Origin: Forficula auricularia
Lineage: Eukaryota; Arthropoda; Insecta; Dermaptera; Forficulidae
Length of the DNA: 64,000 nt
Direction: 5' to 3'
Assembly (NCBI GenBank): GCA_024734495.1
Contig: JALMQS010000187.1
Location: 8,696,769-8,760,768, forward strand
The translations under genes were made by a program, and so were the position numbers. Positions within the stretch are counted from its first letter, which is position 1; the number at the start of each line of letters is the position of its first letter. Positions 51,316 through 63,036 of this stretch are shown one piece after another. The notes under the pieces are model-generated. The model worked only from the letters and a program-made list of their open reading frames with translations, was not told where the DNA came from and searched no databases.

Positions 51316-52447
51316 TATTAGTTAATGACTATATTTTAATTTTATGATACTGAATTTAAAAATTATCATATTTTTTCAGTTCTTTTCTTTCGCCTTATAT
51401 GTTGTTTAATTAGAAGAGAACAATTATTTACTCTTCTACTACTGGGTTCTTATATTTTGCATCAGTCCTGTGCTAGTATTTAAGATAAAAAAATTTCTTT
51501 TGATAAAAGTATTAGTCAAACCAAATATTATTACTTTCTAAAGAGATGCTTAAGAATAAAGAGGATTCATAATAAAACCGCTAACGTTATAGAATTTTTT
51601 GTCATAAGTGAGCTTAAATTCAACCGAAAAAAATCTAAGGATTTACGTATGAATTCAATGAGGAATTATTTTATCATTATTTTTCTGAATAATAAAAGTA
51701 TGCATTTTCAAGAGTTATTCTCTAGTTGGTGAATAAATAAATTATTATTAAATTAGATAGGGAAAGTGTATTAACTGCCTTTGGGATATTTAAAAGGAGA
51801 ACCATTATTTGCTTCTTTATTCACGCTATTCATTCTAATCAAATATTATTTTTATCAAATTAGCGTAAAAGTAATATGTAAAGTCTATAAATTTCTAATT
51901 AAAGAGGAAATTTCAAACAACGAAAATTAAAGTTTTTAATATTGTTACTATTTATATTGGTTAACTTTTGATTACACTATATGATAATTATTTCTTGACA
52001 GGGCTGGGGAGAGCTTACCGGTGTTGAATTATACCTCTCCCCTCCATCTTATTACAATATTTGTTAAAATGTATTTTTTTTTCATTTAAATATATTTTTT
52101 ATATCTTAAAAATTAATAATGCTATATATAAAAACATTTTGTAAAAAAAATCACTTATTTATGTGACGAACGTGCCGGGCCCCAGGGCTACAACCCACCT
52201 GTCACCTCCCCCTTCTCGGCGCCTCTGTATTTTGTATATAAACCATTAATTATAAGGGTTGATCAAAAACATGTGAATAAAACATTTTTTGGGTTAGAGT
52301 TTATGTTTTTGATTAGTATTCTCTTTGTGAGATCAAGACAATGGAAATTTTCTACATTGAAAAATTAAAAAAATAATTCTTAGATATCATCATTTTTTCA
52401 TTTTAAAAAATAAAAACAGAATGAAAATTTCAAAACATTGTAAATAG
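51316..52447. other. Unassigned AT-rich stretch
   Basis: No ORF above 60 codons, no RNA and no element ends. A small GC patch lies at 52165-52230 (GCCGGGCCCCAGGGC). Confidence 0.45.
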
Positions 52448-52450
52448 GTT

Positions 52451-52541
52451 TAAAAATCTGACCCCTGGGGTAGAGACAAAATTTAAAAAATAAATAGTAT
52501 CGTAAATTGGCTTATGGCTAGAAAGGCCGAAAAGAAAAAAA
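52451..52541 (+). mobile_element. SINE family B (B5), 5'-truncated
   Basis: AATCTGACCCCTGGGGTAGA, ATCGTAAATTGGCTTATGG and CTAGAAAGGCCGAAAAG plus an A-tail match B1-B3. The tRNA-like head is missing. Confidence 0.8.
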
Positions 52542-52855
52542 ATCGGTTTAAGACTGAGATTTCAACCCTTAACCATTTGATTCAGAGAAATGGTTTCTTC
52601 CAGTAGTCACGGATAATTTATTCAGATGCACTGAGGGGGTAAATGATATTAGACATATTCTGCAATGATCTTTTAATGGGTGAAGTAAAAAGTTCTGAGC
52701 CTTTTCCGTTAGATGGCTTTAATGAGCCATATCTCACGATGTATACGTCGCATCTGGTCATTCTTTTTTGCGATTTAAAGGTGACATAACGCTTTAAAAA
52801 AGTTATTTGACAGTTTTGTGTTTGGTGAAGCCAGTTGTGTGTTAGAGCGTTCCAA

Positions 52856-53843
52856 AATGAGGTAAAAAAAGAGAAAATTCGATACATTCTTCAGTACCAC
52901 TACGACCAAGGGGAAAAAGCGGAGCAGGCGGCCAAAAAAATTGTGCTGTTTATGGACCCAATACAGTATCGAATGCAACAGCAAAGTGGTGGTTCCAACG
53001 ATTCCGTTCTGGTAATATGGACGTCGAAGATGAGACACTCTCTGGTAGGCCAATCCTCGAAAATGTCGATAAAATCATGGAAATTGTCGAGTCGGACCAG
53101 CATGCGAGCACTTATTCCATTGCCCAGGAACTGAAGATTAGCCAGAAAACCGTTTGGAACCATTTGCATAAGGCTGGTCTCAAGAAGAAGCTCGATGTAT
53201 GGATGCCACACGAATTGACACAAAAGAAACTTTTGGACCGAATTGATGCCTGCGATTTTTTGCTCAATCGATGGCGATGGCGATGAAAAATGGGCCGCTT
53301 ACGAAAACAACGGGCAAAAAAGATCGTGGTCCAAGCGCGGTGAGCCGGCCCAAACGATCGCCAAGCCCGGCCAAGATGGTTTTACTATGTGTTTAGTGGG
53401 ATTGGAAGGAAACCATACACAATGAGGTGCTTCCATCGGGCCAATCACTCAATTCGGACCAATACTGTCAACAACTGACCAGATTGAAGCAGGCGATCGA
53501 CGAGAAGCGGCCAGAATTGGCCAATAGGAAGGGTGTTGTGTTCCATCAAGTGGACGCCAGGCCGCACACATAGTTAATGACGCGCCAGAAGCTCCGAGAG
53601 CTTGAATGGGAGGTTATGTCGCACCCACCGTATAGCCCAGACCTGGCACCAAGCAACTATCACCTTTTCAAGCATTTGCAAAATTTTCTTGATAGTACAA
53701 AACTGGCCTCAAGAGAAACTTGTGAAAATGAGTTGGTCAAGTTTTTCATCAATAGGGACGAGGATTTCTTGAATCCCGAAATTATGAGATTGCTTTCAAA
53801 AAGTACAAAAGTTATCGAACAAAATGGCGCATATTTGATCTAA
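52856..53843 (+). pseudogene. mariner transposase, frameshifted and catalytically dead
   Basis: Mariner transposases bind the terminal repeats through an N-terminal helix-turn-helix pair and cut with a DD34D triad. Visible: EVKKEKIRYILQYHYDQG, SGRP, SIAQELKISQKTVWNHL, WMPHELTQKK, GDEKW (first D, codon 53282-53284), RPHT and PPYSPDLAPSNYHLF. Defects: one base appears lost at the start codon (ATGAGGTA), frameshifts near 52960 and 53270, an in-frame stop at 53571, V at the second catalytic position (53550-53552) and N at the third (53655-53657). V and N are exactly 35 codons apart, confirming DD34D spacing. No active enzyme can be made. Confidence 0.9.
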
Positions 53844-53880
53844 ATCGGAAAATCCTAACTTAATTTTATCGTCGGAATAA

Positions 53881-54572
53881 AGAGAAATAAAAATTTTTAA
53901 GAAAAAAATAAAAACCGACTTCAAAAAATTAAGTGCAACAAATATAAAAATACACTAAAAGGTATAAAATAATTATTATCTTATTTAGTTACAACTAAAC
54001 GACGAAATATTAACACGAAATTACTTTTTAAAGTCGGTGCCAAACAAACTATACCTATAAGCGAGCGTACCCTCCAAACGTACTAAGTAAGATCCGTCGA
54101 GTGCGATTCATAAAAGGTATATGTTTGGCACCGACTTCAAAAGTAATTTCGTGTTAATATTTCGTCGTTTAGTTGTAACTAAATAAGATAATAATTATTT
54201 TATACCTTTTAGTGTATTTTTATATTTGTTGCACTTAATTTTTTGAAGTCGGTTTTTATTTTTTCTTAAAAATTTTTATTTTCTCTTTTTAGTGATGTTA
54301 TTAATAGTGATCATATCATCAGAACTTGACCAAATTAATATGACACCATCCCTAAGACACCCCCTTTCGGATAAAAAAAGAACCATCGAAATCGGTTCAT
54401 AAACAAAGAGGTTAGGTCTAAACAAACCTAAACAAACCTAATAAAAAAGGTCTAATACCTATGAAAAAAAATCAGAAAAAAAATGGGACCAATCGGAAGC
54501 TAGACTGGACCCAATGCAAAAAAATTTTCAAAATCGGTTGACAATTGGCGGAGATATGAGGTAACATAGGCA

Positions 54573-54615
<43 letters not shown>

Positions 54616-54654
54616 CAATCGAATAGAGAACCTCCTCCTTTTTTGAAGTCGGTT
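53881..54654 (-). mobile_element. Composite CCGACTTC element (C6), inside mariner
   Basis: Complete copy in minus orientation: foldback 53912-54254 with spacer AAACAAACTATACCTATAAG..., outer part 54255-54620 and terminal CCTCCTTTTTTGAAGTCGGTT at 54634-54654. An A-run of over 40 (54571-54613) is the counterpart of the T-run in C5. It splits the mariner 3' UTR from its right terminal repeat, so it inserted after the mariner. Confidence 0.88.
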
Positions 54655-54686
54655 AAAAGGCTCAGAACTTTTTACTTCACCTAATA

Positions 54687-55684
54687 TTTTGTAGTTTCAG
54701 AGCAAATAGAATTCACTAAACGTGGAAATGACATTAAATACTTTGTGATGCAAATCTTTCCTATACTGAGAGGGATAACAAACAAGTTAAAAATTTTTAT
54801 TAAGAGTGTTTTTCCTGTATTTCTAGAGGCTAAACCCAGAAAACACTATTTTTTTAAAAGAAAAGTTAATTAATTGTAGTTACCCTGTTCAGACAGGGGT
54901 GAAGATGATCGAAGAAAATTTCATTTCTGTACTTAGTGCAGGGGATTTGGCCTAAAAGAACGAAAACATAATCCCTTGATGAGTTACACAAACCCCTATA
55001 AGAGTTTTAGCTTTCTAGGGTTGAATTTTTATTAGATCCGAATTCATAAATAAATTTCACTCCTAGTATGTATATTTAAGATCCTTAGGAAGGGGACGTT
55101 TCCCCTTTATTAATGTACCAGTGTGCCAAATTTCAGCATTCTAGTTTATTGTATCTTAACTCTATGTTAAATTAACTTATAAGTACATTTAACCCCTCTA
55201 TTTTAGTTCTTGAAGAAGCTAAAGTTTCGTTTTTTCAATTTCATTCTTAATCACCTTTACCACCATACTAAATATAATGGAAATCTGTCGCACATAATTC
55301 ACTCCCCCCCCCCTCCTTCTTTTTATGTCCTATATTAATGTGCGATTTCAACCTACATTAATGTACCAAACTCTACTAACATGCCAAGGTTTAGCATTCC
55401 AGAGTCATCATATCCTGTATGTTATATTAGCCCATAAATTTCCCTCCTTCATTTTAGGCCCTAAAGAAGGGAAAGTTTCGGTTTTTCAATTTTCTACTTT
55501 ATTAATTGACCAAGCTCTATCAGAATAGCTAATTTCATCATTCTAGAGTCATTGTTTTTTAATTGAAAAGATTTTGTTATGCCGAGAGTAGCAGAGTTGT
55601 TGAATCATAAAGAGAAACAAGGAGGTTGTCCTCTGATTAATTCAAATAAACATACACCTATATATAACAAACGAATAAATTATA
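54687..55684. other. AT-rich DNA with dispersed repeat G
   Basis: Variants of CCTTCATTTTAG + AAAGTTTCG recur at 55190-55260 and 55440-55505. 55565-55660 is the inverse of 21225-21325. ORFs here are unrecognised. Confidence 0.4.
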
Positions 55685-56905
55685 TATATGTTACAGTAAA
55701 AACCCGATTTTAGTAAGGACGTTAAAAACCTCGTTTTTTAGTAAGAAGGATCTTACTACTAAAAACGCGTTTCACTGAATGCCTTTGTCAACTAGAATTT
55801 ACTGATGTTGGTTGAATTTGGTCAGCAAAGGTCTAAGAATCTCTATTTTTGGCCTTCTGTCTCATTTTTAACCGACTTCAAAAAGGAGGAGGTTCTCTAT
55901 TCGATTGAATTTTTTTTTTTTTTTTTTTTTTTTTGTGCCTATGTTACCTCATATCTCCGCCAATTCTCAACCGATTTTGAAAATTTTTTTTGCATTGGGT
56001 CCAGTCTAGCTTCCGATTGGTCCCATTTTTTTTTCGTTTTTTTTTCATAGGTATTAGACCTTTTTTATTAGGTTTGTTTAGACCTAACCTCTTTGTTTAT
56101 GAACCGATTTCGATGGTTCTTTTTTTATCCGATAGGGGGTGTCTTGGGGATGGTGCCATATTAATTTGATCAAGTTCTGATGATATGATCACTATTAATA
56201 ACATCACTAAAAAGAGAAAATAAAATAATTTTTAAGAAAAAAATAAAAACCGACTTCAAAAAATTAAATGCAACAAATAAAATACACTAAAAGGTATAAA
56301 ATAATTATTATCTTATTTAGTTACAACTAAACGACGAAATATTAACATGAAATTACTTTTTGAAGTTGGTGCCAAACATATACCTTTTATGAATCGCACT
56401 CGACGGATCTTACTTAGTACGTTTGGAGGGTATGCTCGCTTATAGGTATAGTTTGTTTGGCACCGACTTCAAAAAGTAATTTCATGTTAATATTTCGTCG
56501 TTTAGTTGTAACTAAATAAGATAATAATTATTTTATACCTTTTAGTGTATTTTATTTGTTGCATTTAATTTTTTGAAGTCGGTTTTTATTTTTTCTTAAA
56601 AAATTATTTTTATGGGTGTTTATTTAAAAAAAGCATTTAAACGAAAATGTCAAAAATTACATCCCCATTGCAAGCAAAGTTGTAGAGATTTAGAGGATGT
56701 AATTTTTGACATTTTTCGTTTAAATTTTTTTTAAATAAACACCAAAAATGAGACAGAAGGCCAAAAATGAAGATTCTAGACCTTTGGACCAAGCTTAACC
56801 AACATCAGTAAATTCTAGTTGCTACAAAGGTATTCAGTGAAACGCGTTTTAACTAGTAAGAATCCGTTCTTACTAAAAAACGGAGTTTTTACTGCAACAT
56901 ATACA
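55685..56905. mobile_element. Long foldback family E, split by a composite element
   Basis: Left arm 55685-55867 continues at 56612-56661; right arm 56690-56905 is its inverse. Both ends read ATGTT(A/G)CAGTAAAAAC. After removing composite C7 the two arms pair over about 230 bp with a loop of about 28 nt. No coding sequence. A solo arm lies at 2541-2660. Confidence 0.8.
55868..56611 (+). mobile_element. Composite CCGACTTC element (C7)
   Basis: Nearly identical in plan to C5: AACCGACTTCAAAAAGGAGG, T-run, outer part, foldback 56248-56585 with spacer AAACATATACCTTTTATGAA..., end TAAAAAATTATTTTTAT. The intact right arm of element E (AATAAACACCAAAAATGAGA) gives the empty site and therefore the element's exact extent. 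Confidence 0.88.
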
Positions 56906-57485
56906 TATTTATGTTTGATATATATATTATGTGTATGTTTATTTGCATCAAACAGAGGACAAGCTCTTTGTTTCTCTTTATCATTGTATTTTCACTATAT
57001 GTTAATTAAACCTATAAATTTCACCCCTTCTTTTAGCTCCTGAAAAAGGAAAGTTTCGATTTTTCGATTTCTCTCTTTAGTTTCAGCAAAAGTAACCTAG
57101 AATTTTTATGAATGATTTAGTGTGGCCTATCTTTGGCTTCTTTTAACTTGGACGGTATAAGCGACAGAAATATGAAATTTCGTAATTTAGTTAAGCTTAT
57201 AGACCAGCATTGAGGAAAAAAAATTCAGCAATGTATCGGCTTGCAGTGAGAAGTTACAAAGGCTTCAAAATGGCTCGAGTTGCATCCTGTGAAGGGTAGT
57301 CTGGCAGTCAGTACACGCCCGTTCGAATCGAACTTGGTTGGGGCACTGAGGTGCCCCCAGATTTGCTCAAAAGACATTTGCTTACATATTATAGATAGTG
57401 ATTTATATTTATATCATAATCTAAAAATTTTGATTGAAAATATTCTTTTAACGATAGAATATATTAATAATTTACAAATTTAAAT
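56906..57485. other. Unassigned stretch with dispersed repeat G
   Basis: 57015-57080 is a G block. 57180-57370 is less AT-rich with no recognised gene. Confidence 0.4.
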
Positions 57486-57735
57486 TTTTTTTTTTTTTTT
57501 TTTTAATGATATTGATGAGAGAAGGAGATACACCAGAAGGTGGATCCCCTAAAGGCCAGTATGGGCTGGCCCCTCCATCGTGAAAAGAACAGAGCAGAAG
57601 GAAAAGAAGCCGGGATCACGAGCCAATCTCAGAAACTTAGATACAATTCAATATCCAATTTACTAAGGTTTTAGAGGCTTCGAGCAGTGGTAAATTCTCC
57701 GCGCGATAAATTCGGTTAAATTTATCTCCCACTTA
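57486..57735 (-). mobile_element. SINE family A (S2), 5'-truncated
   Basis: Minus strand: body from AAGTGGGAGATAAATTTAAC through CGCGGAGAATTTACCACTGC, ATCCCGGCTTCTTTTCC and TTCTTTTCACGATGGAGG, the CACC/GGTG hairpin, CTCCTTCTCTCATCAATATC and an A-tail (T-run 57486-57504). The tRNA-like head is absent. It is closer than S3 to the LINE L2 3' UTR in the shared region (CACGATGG, CTCTCATC). Confidence 0.85.
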
Positions 57736-59324
57736 AAAAATATCTAAGCAACTTTGTTAATACATATTAAAATAATTTTGCAAAGTTTTACGTGCAATGT
57801 GAATAAATTATAGGAAAAACTTTCTATAGTAAAATGCTCATTTGGTCTATAATTATTTATATCTTTCACGAGTTTAATAATTACAGGAAAAAATAGAGAC
57901 TGCCTTACTTACATTCATCTTTAATGACTGACAGAATCAAAGTTGTTTTAAAGGTTAAGTTTAAGTTTAAGGATTCTCTAATAAAAAAGTTTTTAATATA
58001 TTTTTTTCTCTAAAACTTTGAAAAAAGTTGATTCTTCAATAATTAAAAAAATAAATGAATTTAAAGAATGAATCTAAATGTTTGTAAGAATAATTTTTTT
58101 TGAAAAACTTTCCTTTGCGACAAATGTTTAATGAATAATTAATTGGAATTAATTTGGATCGTATTTTAAATGCCAGCCAGATAGTTTGTTCCTTTTTTCT
58201 TAATGACTTGACCTCATTAAGAAGTCTTCAGTTGATTCTAATCAATAGACGCTATGAAGCCAAAAGATAATTAAAACCAAAATTAGCCGTCGTCTTGAGG
58301 GCGTAAATGAAAGAAGTCGCGAATGAAGAGGAAGTAGAGGCAAACAGTGCGAAAAAAGAAACCAGGAAGGTAAATGGGAGAGTGTCAAGATGGAGGAGGG
58401 AGGTTAGGGGGTTGTTTTGTGGAGGGTTGGAGGTTTGAGCGGAAAAGGAAGTAGGCAGAGCGAAAGGTTGAGAAGGAGCAGCACAAATGTCATTTCCAAA
58501 AAGCGATGGTATTTAGCGAAAAGAGATTGACTTGGGTCCCCAGGCGATGTCAAGAAATAGAAAGAAGCCAGCCAGCCATCAGCCATGCCAGGGAGAGGTG
58601 GACCGAGTAATTGCCCTGTTATCTTTATGGCCAGATTTATCAAAACTAAGATCATAAATATTGCCTTCTTCCTTGTTTTTTAATCTCGCAAGGGTTAAAT
58701 GAGACCCAAAATAGAATAAATAAAGATCTCCTGACTTGTTTATATTATTACTAAATATATTTTGAAAATGTGTCAAGTGATTTTTAATCTAAGTAGGCGA
58801 TCACAGTACGAAAAGTATTATTGGAGCTGCTAAGAGTAGTCTGACATGGTATTCTTAAAGTATGTAAAGATTGAAAGAAAGCAAAAGTAAAATTATAATT
58901 ATAAAAATAATTAAGATAAAATTAAGTAATCTATTTTTTTTCTTTAGCTTGTGGCATTAATAGAAAAGCTTGCTTCAGGCGTAGAAGAGTAAAATTGGGG
59001 GGGGGAACGTTCTTATTCAAGTTAGTCAAGTATTGAATTTGAAAACGCCATTTCCAGAATAATTACACAGGCCCACGATGAAAGAACTTTTTCAATAATT
59101 TTAACTAATTCCTGTCTCATTTGGCGTGCTGATTCCGAAAATAATAATAAAAATGTCGTATCACCCACCAATTTCTCACATTTTCGAACTTAATGGAAAT
59201 ACTTATGCTTCATTGCCAGTTGCTCATTCAGTCCATATGAAGGAAATTTACGAAAAAATTAATATGTTATAATTTTACAGAAATTAACTAGACAGCTCAT
59301 GAAAGGATGCTGTGTGGAGATCTA
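57736..59324. other. Unassigned stretch with a purine-rich block
   Basis: 58300-58470 is strikingly purine-rich on the plus strand (runs such as GATGGAGGAGGGAGG). ORFs of 83 and 65 codons on the opposite strand are compositional. No gene was recognised. Confidence 0.4.
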
Positions 59325-60194
59325 AAATAATTTTTATAAAAAAAAAAACCGACTTCAAAAAACTTTAATGCAACAAATAAAATAATAATAACTTAAAAAT
59401 AAAATAAAATCCACTAAAGGTATAAAATAATTGTCTTATTTGGTTACAACTAAACGACGAAATATTATCAGGAAATTACTTTTTGAAGTCGGTGCCAAAC
59501 ATACATTTTATGAATCGCACTTGACGGATCTTACTTAGTACTTACTTACTCTACCTATAAGCGAGCGTACCCGCCAAACGTACTAAGTAAGATCCGTCAA
59601 GTGCGATTCATAAAATGTATATGTTTGGCACCGACTTCAAAAAGTAATTTCATGATAATATTTCGTCGTTTAGTTGTAACTAAATAAGATAATTAGTGGA
59701 TTTTATATTATTTTTAAGTTATTATTATTTTATTTGTTGCATTTCAGTTTTTTGAAGTCTGTTTTATTTTTTTTTATGAAAATTATTTTTATTTTTCTCT
59801 TTTTTAGTGATGTTATTAATAGTGACTTAATATAATACCTTTATAAAAGTTTTTTATTTATCATAATTTCGATTATTTGCTCATAAGAATTGGAGATTTA
59901 CGTTATTTCGTCGTATCATCAGAACTTGATCAAATTAATATGGCACTATCCCTAAGATATCCCCTTTCCAATAAAAAAAGAATCATCGAAATCGGTTCAT
60001 AAACAAAGAAGTTAGGCCTGATCAATATCAAAAAAGGTCTAATACCAATGAAAAAATGAGACCAATCGGGAGCTAGACTGACCCAATGCAAATTTTTTTT
60101 CAAAATCGGTTCACAATTGGCGGAGATATGAGGTAACATAGACAAAAAAAAATCCAGTCGAATAGAGAACCTCCTCCTTTTTTGAAGTCGGTTA
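59325..60194 (-). mobile_element. Composite CCGACTTC element (C8), palindromic spacer
   Basis: Foldback 59348-59760 with units as in C5, but the spacer (about 138 bp) begins in one orientation (AAACATACATTTTATGAATC...CTTAGTAC) and then switches to the full spacer in the other. The outer part follows (GGAGATTTACGTTATTTCGT, GAACTTGATCAAATTAATA, GACCAATCGGGAGCTAGACT) and ends CCTCCTTTTTTGAAGTCGGTT. Like C1 it has the extra ATTTCGATTATTTG block. Confidence 0.85.
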
Positions 60195-61344
60195 AAAAGT
60201 TGTCTCAAGTGGCACCTTGGTCATCTAAAGGGATTTACAAATTTTCCATGTTTTATATGTGAGTGGGACAGCAGAGCAAGGGATCTACATTGGTCCAAAA
60301 AACAATGGCCCTTTAAGGAAAAATTAATTTTCGCATTTTTGTAATTTAATATTTTTGAAAGTAAAATTGCAACTTAATAAAAAAATATTATTTTTAATTT
60401 TTATACTATATAAAATTTTCCCTATTTTTAAAAATATATAATCGATGTAATATTGGGTGATAAAAAACAAGCTCTCAAAGAGTCAGGACCCAGACAGACA
60501 ATAGTTCCATATTATATTCATTGAATATAAATATGAAAGTATAAAATTGATACCAAATACGGTTTCAGCACCCAAAAATACATAAGATTGGCAAATTGGT
60601 TTAAAAAATTTTTACAAACATTTTTTTTTGTTGGCCTGTATTATTTTTAAAAATATTTACTCCATAGTAATTTCTATCCTTAGCAAAAAATAATCGAAAT
60701 CAAGGAGAATATGAAGAGATTGATTCCGAGTTGAAGGAGTTTTGTGAAGTGAAATTTATTTAGCGTCGTATCTAATTGAATTTTTGTGTTACATTAAATG
60801 AGAAATGACTCAATGGAGGGGAAATAAGGGACCTGTAAATATATATGTAGCAGTGGCGAGTAGTCCATGGATGCTGTGGATTCGTCGCATCCCTAAAATT
60901 TCAAACATTTAGAGTATTTTCGTAAGTATATAAGGTCGACTTCAAAATTTCAGGAGGATCTTTAAATTTTCAAATTATTAACCGTCATTTCAAATTTTTT
61001 TATAAAAATCATTTTTTGTTTTGATAAGTATATTGGTACTCAATATAAAATAAAATTGTTGCATACTTTCAAGGAGTAATTAAAATAAATGATTTTTCCG
61101 AAAAGTGTCCGGATAGAGGGTTTGAAATCCCTGGCTTGTATATCTTGCAGTTCAAGCATGTCAAAGACAAGTCCTGACAAGTTTTAGTCTAATAAAAATT
61201 GTTCTCGCTGAGGAACTATTAAAATAGAAATAATACAAAAAAGAAATAAATAAAGATGATTCGAGAATTTCTGGACTAATCCATTTCTAACAACTCTCAA
61301 TATATAAGATAGGAAATAACTAAGAGTGCAATAGACAAGTCAAA
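60195..61344. other. AT-rich DNA
   Basis: 60747-60830 resembles the start of repeat R copy 4 (GAAGTGAAATTTATTTAGCG, CGTATCTAATTGAATTT), a truncated R end. Nothing else was recognised. Confidence 0.45.
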
Positions 61345-61665
61345 GTTTGTTTATAGCAATAGAATTAGGAGAAATTTAAGATTTTCTTATTGGACAGGCT
61401 GATTCATTGTGGTATATGGTCGATTTCCATCTCAGGGATTGTGGAGTTTAAGTCCTAAGATTTAATTTCTGACTCCTACCCTTAGTCACACAAAGTTGTA
61501 GAGAATATATTTTTAAAAAATTCAATGTTAAATTTGAAAAATAACGAAAATGATGCCAAATTCGATGAAATTTGGAAAAAAAGCAAAGATTAAAATAAAA
61601 TTTCAAAAAATGAAGGGTAGTATTTTGTAAAGCATCTCATTGTTGAAAAGTCACCAACCGCCGAT
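61345..61665 (-). repeat. Family F repeat, longest copy
   Basis: Inverse of 50216-50472 and, at its other end, of 49107-49258 (GGCGGTTGGTGACTTTTCAA and ATGAGATGCTTTACAAAA on the minus strand). It shows that the two partial copies near 49-50 kb belong to one family. Confidence 0.6.
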
Positions 61666-61687
61666 ATTTGTAGGTATGTATAATTTG

Positions 61688-61737
61688 TTAGAGACTATAG
61701 GTATAGTTTGAAAGGCTTAACCTTCATCTTCAATATT
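61688..61737 (-). ncRNA. Degenerate hammerhead (H9)
   Basis: Minus strand: TTGAAGA for CTGAAGA, stem II AAGG/CCTT, TCAAAC for CGAAAC, and TATAGTCTC as in H3 and H4. Both core blocks are altered. Confidence 0.4.
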
Positions 61738-62036
61738 TCTTATACAATAGTATATTTGTTTTCTGAGTATGAGTACTTTTGCATGGAATGTTTCATTTAC
61801 AACTTAAAATACAACACCTATATTTTAATTATGTTTATATATTTTCAGTTGAATATTTTAATTGAAAAAATGCAATAAAATATATTTTATAGAATAAAAT
61901 TCGATTTGGGATTTGTAAATAGAACGTTGAGTTTAATTGAAATCAAATAAAAAATGTAAATTATATTTTTAATTGTTATTGATTAATTCCCATTTATGAT
62001 GGTAATCTCTTTTGTGTTTTATACATAACTAGCTGC

Positions 62037-62264
62037 AAGGCACGCCCCCTGGACCCCCACCCTGAAACCCCCTCATATCCCACTCCCCCGAACCCCACCC
62101 AGCACCCCCCACACCATGCACCCGCGCCCAACCACCACCCAATCCCACCACTCCGCACCCCAGCCCACGCATCACCCACTACGCCTCTAGACCCTCACCT
62201 GAACCCCCACCATCCCTCGGACCCCACACCCGCACCACCACCCCGCGCCCCTAACGTAAGTTAG
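62037..62264. repeat. C-rich low-complexity island
   Basis: About 230 bp dominated by CACC/ACCCC on the plus strand and almost without G, inside very AT-rich DNA. It follows ATAACTAGCTGCAAGGCACG and is followed by the old repeat shared with 29560-29700 and a CAGACA tandem tract (62486-62533). The same order (C-rich block, then repeat, then short tandem tract) is seen at 23.2-24.0 kb. Confidence 0.7.
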
Positions 62265-62284
62265 AAAACATTTGATTTAAATAT

Positions 62285-62650
62285 GAATTAAATAATTCAA
62301 ATAATTAGTCAAATTATTGTTCTATTATATTTGTGACAAAAACAACCCTTCAATTTAGCAAAAAATTTAAATCAAGTCACTTAAATTCTGGAAGAATTTT
62401 ATTAAATATGAAATTTTATAATAATCCCTTCAGCCGTTTTTACGTAAATCCTGAGCAACTTTTCGGAAACGACGGAAACATACAGACACACAGACAGGCA
62501 TACAGACAGACATACCTACAGACATACAGACACGAATTTTGTTGAGGGTGTTTTTCGTTCATAATTTTGCTTGAAACGTGTGCAACCAAAATTTGGCGTG
62601 ATTTTTAGCAATGTACATACAAAACCTTAATTTTATATATATATATAGAT
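62285..62650 (+). repeat. Old interspersed repeat with CAGACA tract
   Basis: 62290-62410 matches 29560-29700. CATACAGACACACAGACAGG-type units at 62480-62535 and a (TA)n tract at 62634-62648 close the block, resembling the 3' ends of insect retroelements. No coding sequence. Confidence 0.5.
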
Positions 62651-63032
62651 TATTATATAGGGAGTTAGGAGCTCCTCCAAATAAAAACTGATGTTTTCTT
62701 TTAATCTATAGTTTTTGCCTGTAGGGTAGGCAACCAGAAACGAAGGAGAAGAGAATTCGTACTAGGAAGGAATGACGCTGCGCTGAGTGAAAGCCATAAG
62801 ATAGAAATTAAATAAATCATATGATTATCTATCAGAAATATTTCATACTACACACCTACTATTGTTTATCTTTATCAAATAAATTAAAGAGACATACATA
62901 TGCTAAAAATCAGAATACTTAAGTCCAAAATCCTGAATAAAAAAAAATTAAAATTAAATATAATAATAAAAAAATAACAACATAAATATAGACCTCCAAA
63001 AAAATAATTAAAAGTCAACATAAAATTTTTTT
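62651..63032. other. AT-rich stretch
   Basis: Similar to about 6050-6100 at CCAAAATCCTGAATAAAAAA (62930). No gene. Confidence 0.4.
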
Positions 63033-63036
63033 AATC

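Larger units (their letters stand above)
52676..54684 (+). mobile_element. mariner transposon, split by a composite element
   Basis: Terminal inverted repeats of about 28 bp (left GGTGAAGTAAAAAGTTCTGA, right its complement ending at 54684) lie between TA dinucleotides (52674-52675 and 54685-54686). Without the composite insertion (about 53880-54654) the element is about 1.23 kb, normal for mariner. It encodes a decayed transposase in the plus direction. Confidence 0.92.

Noticed and set aside
58404..58776. Minus-strand ORFs rich in Leu/Pro suggesting a membrane protein
   Set aside because: They are the complement of a purine-rich tract; the hydrophobic look follows from base composition.
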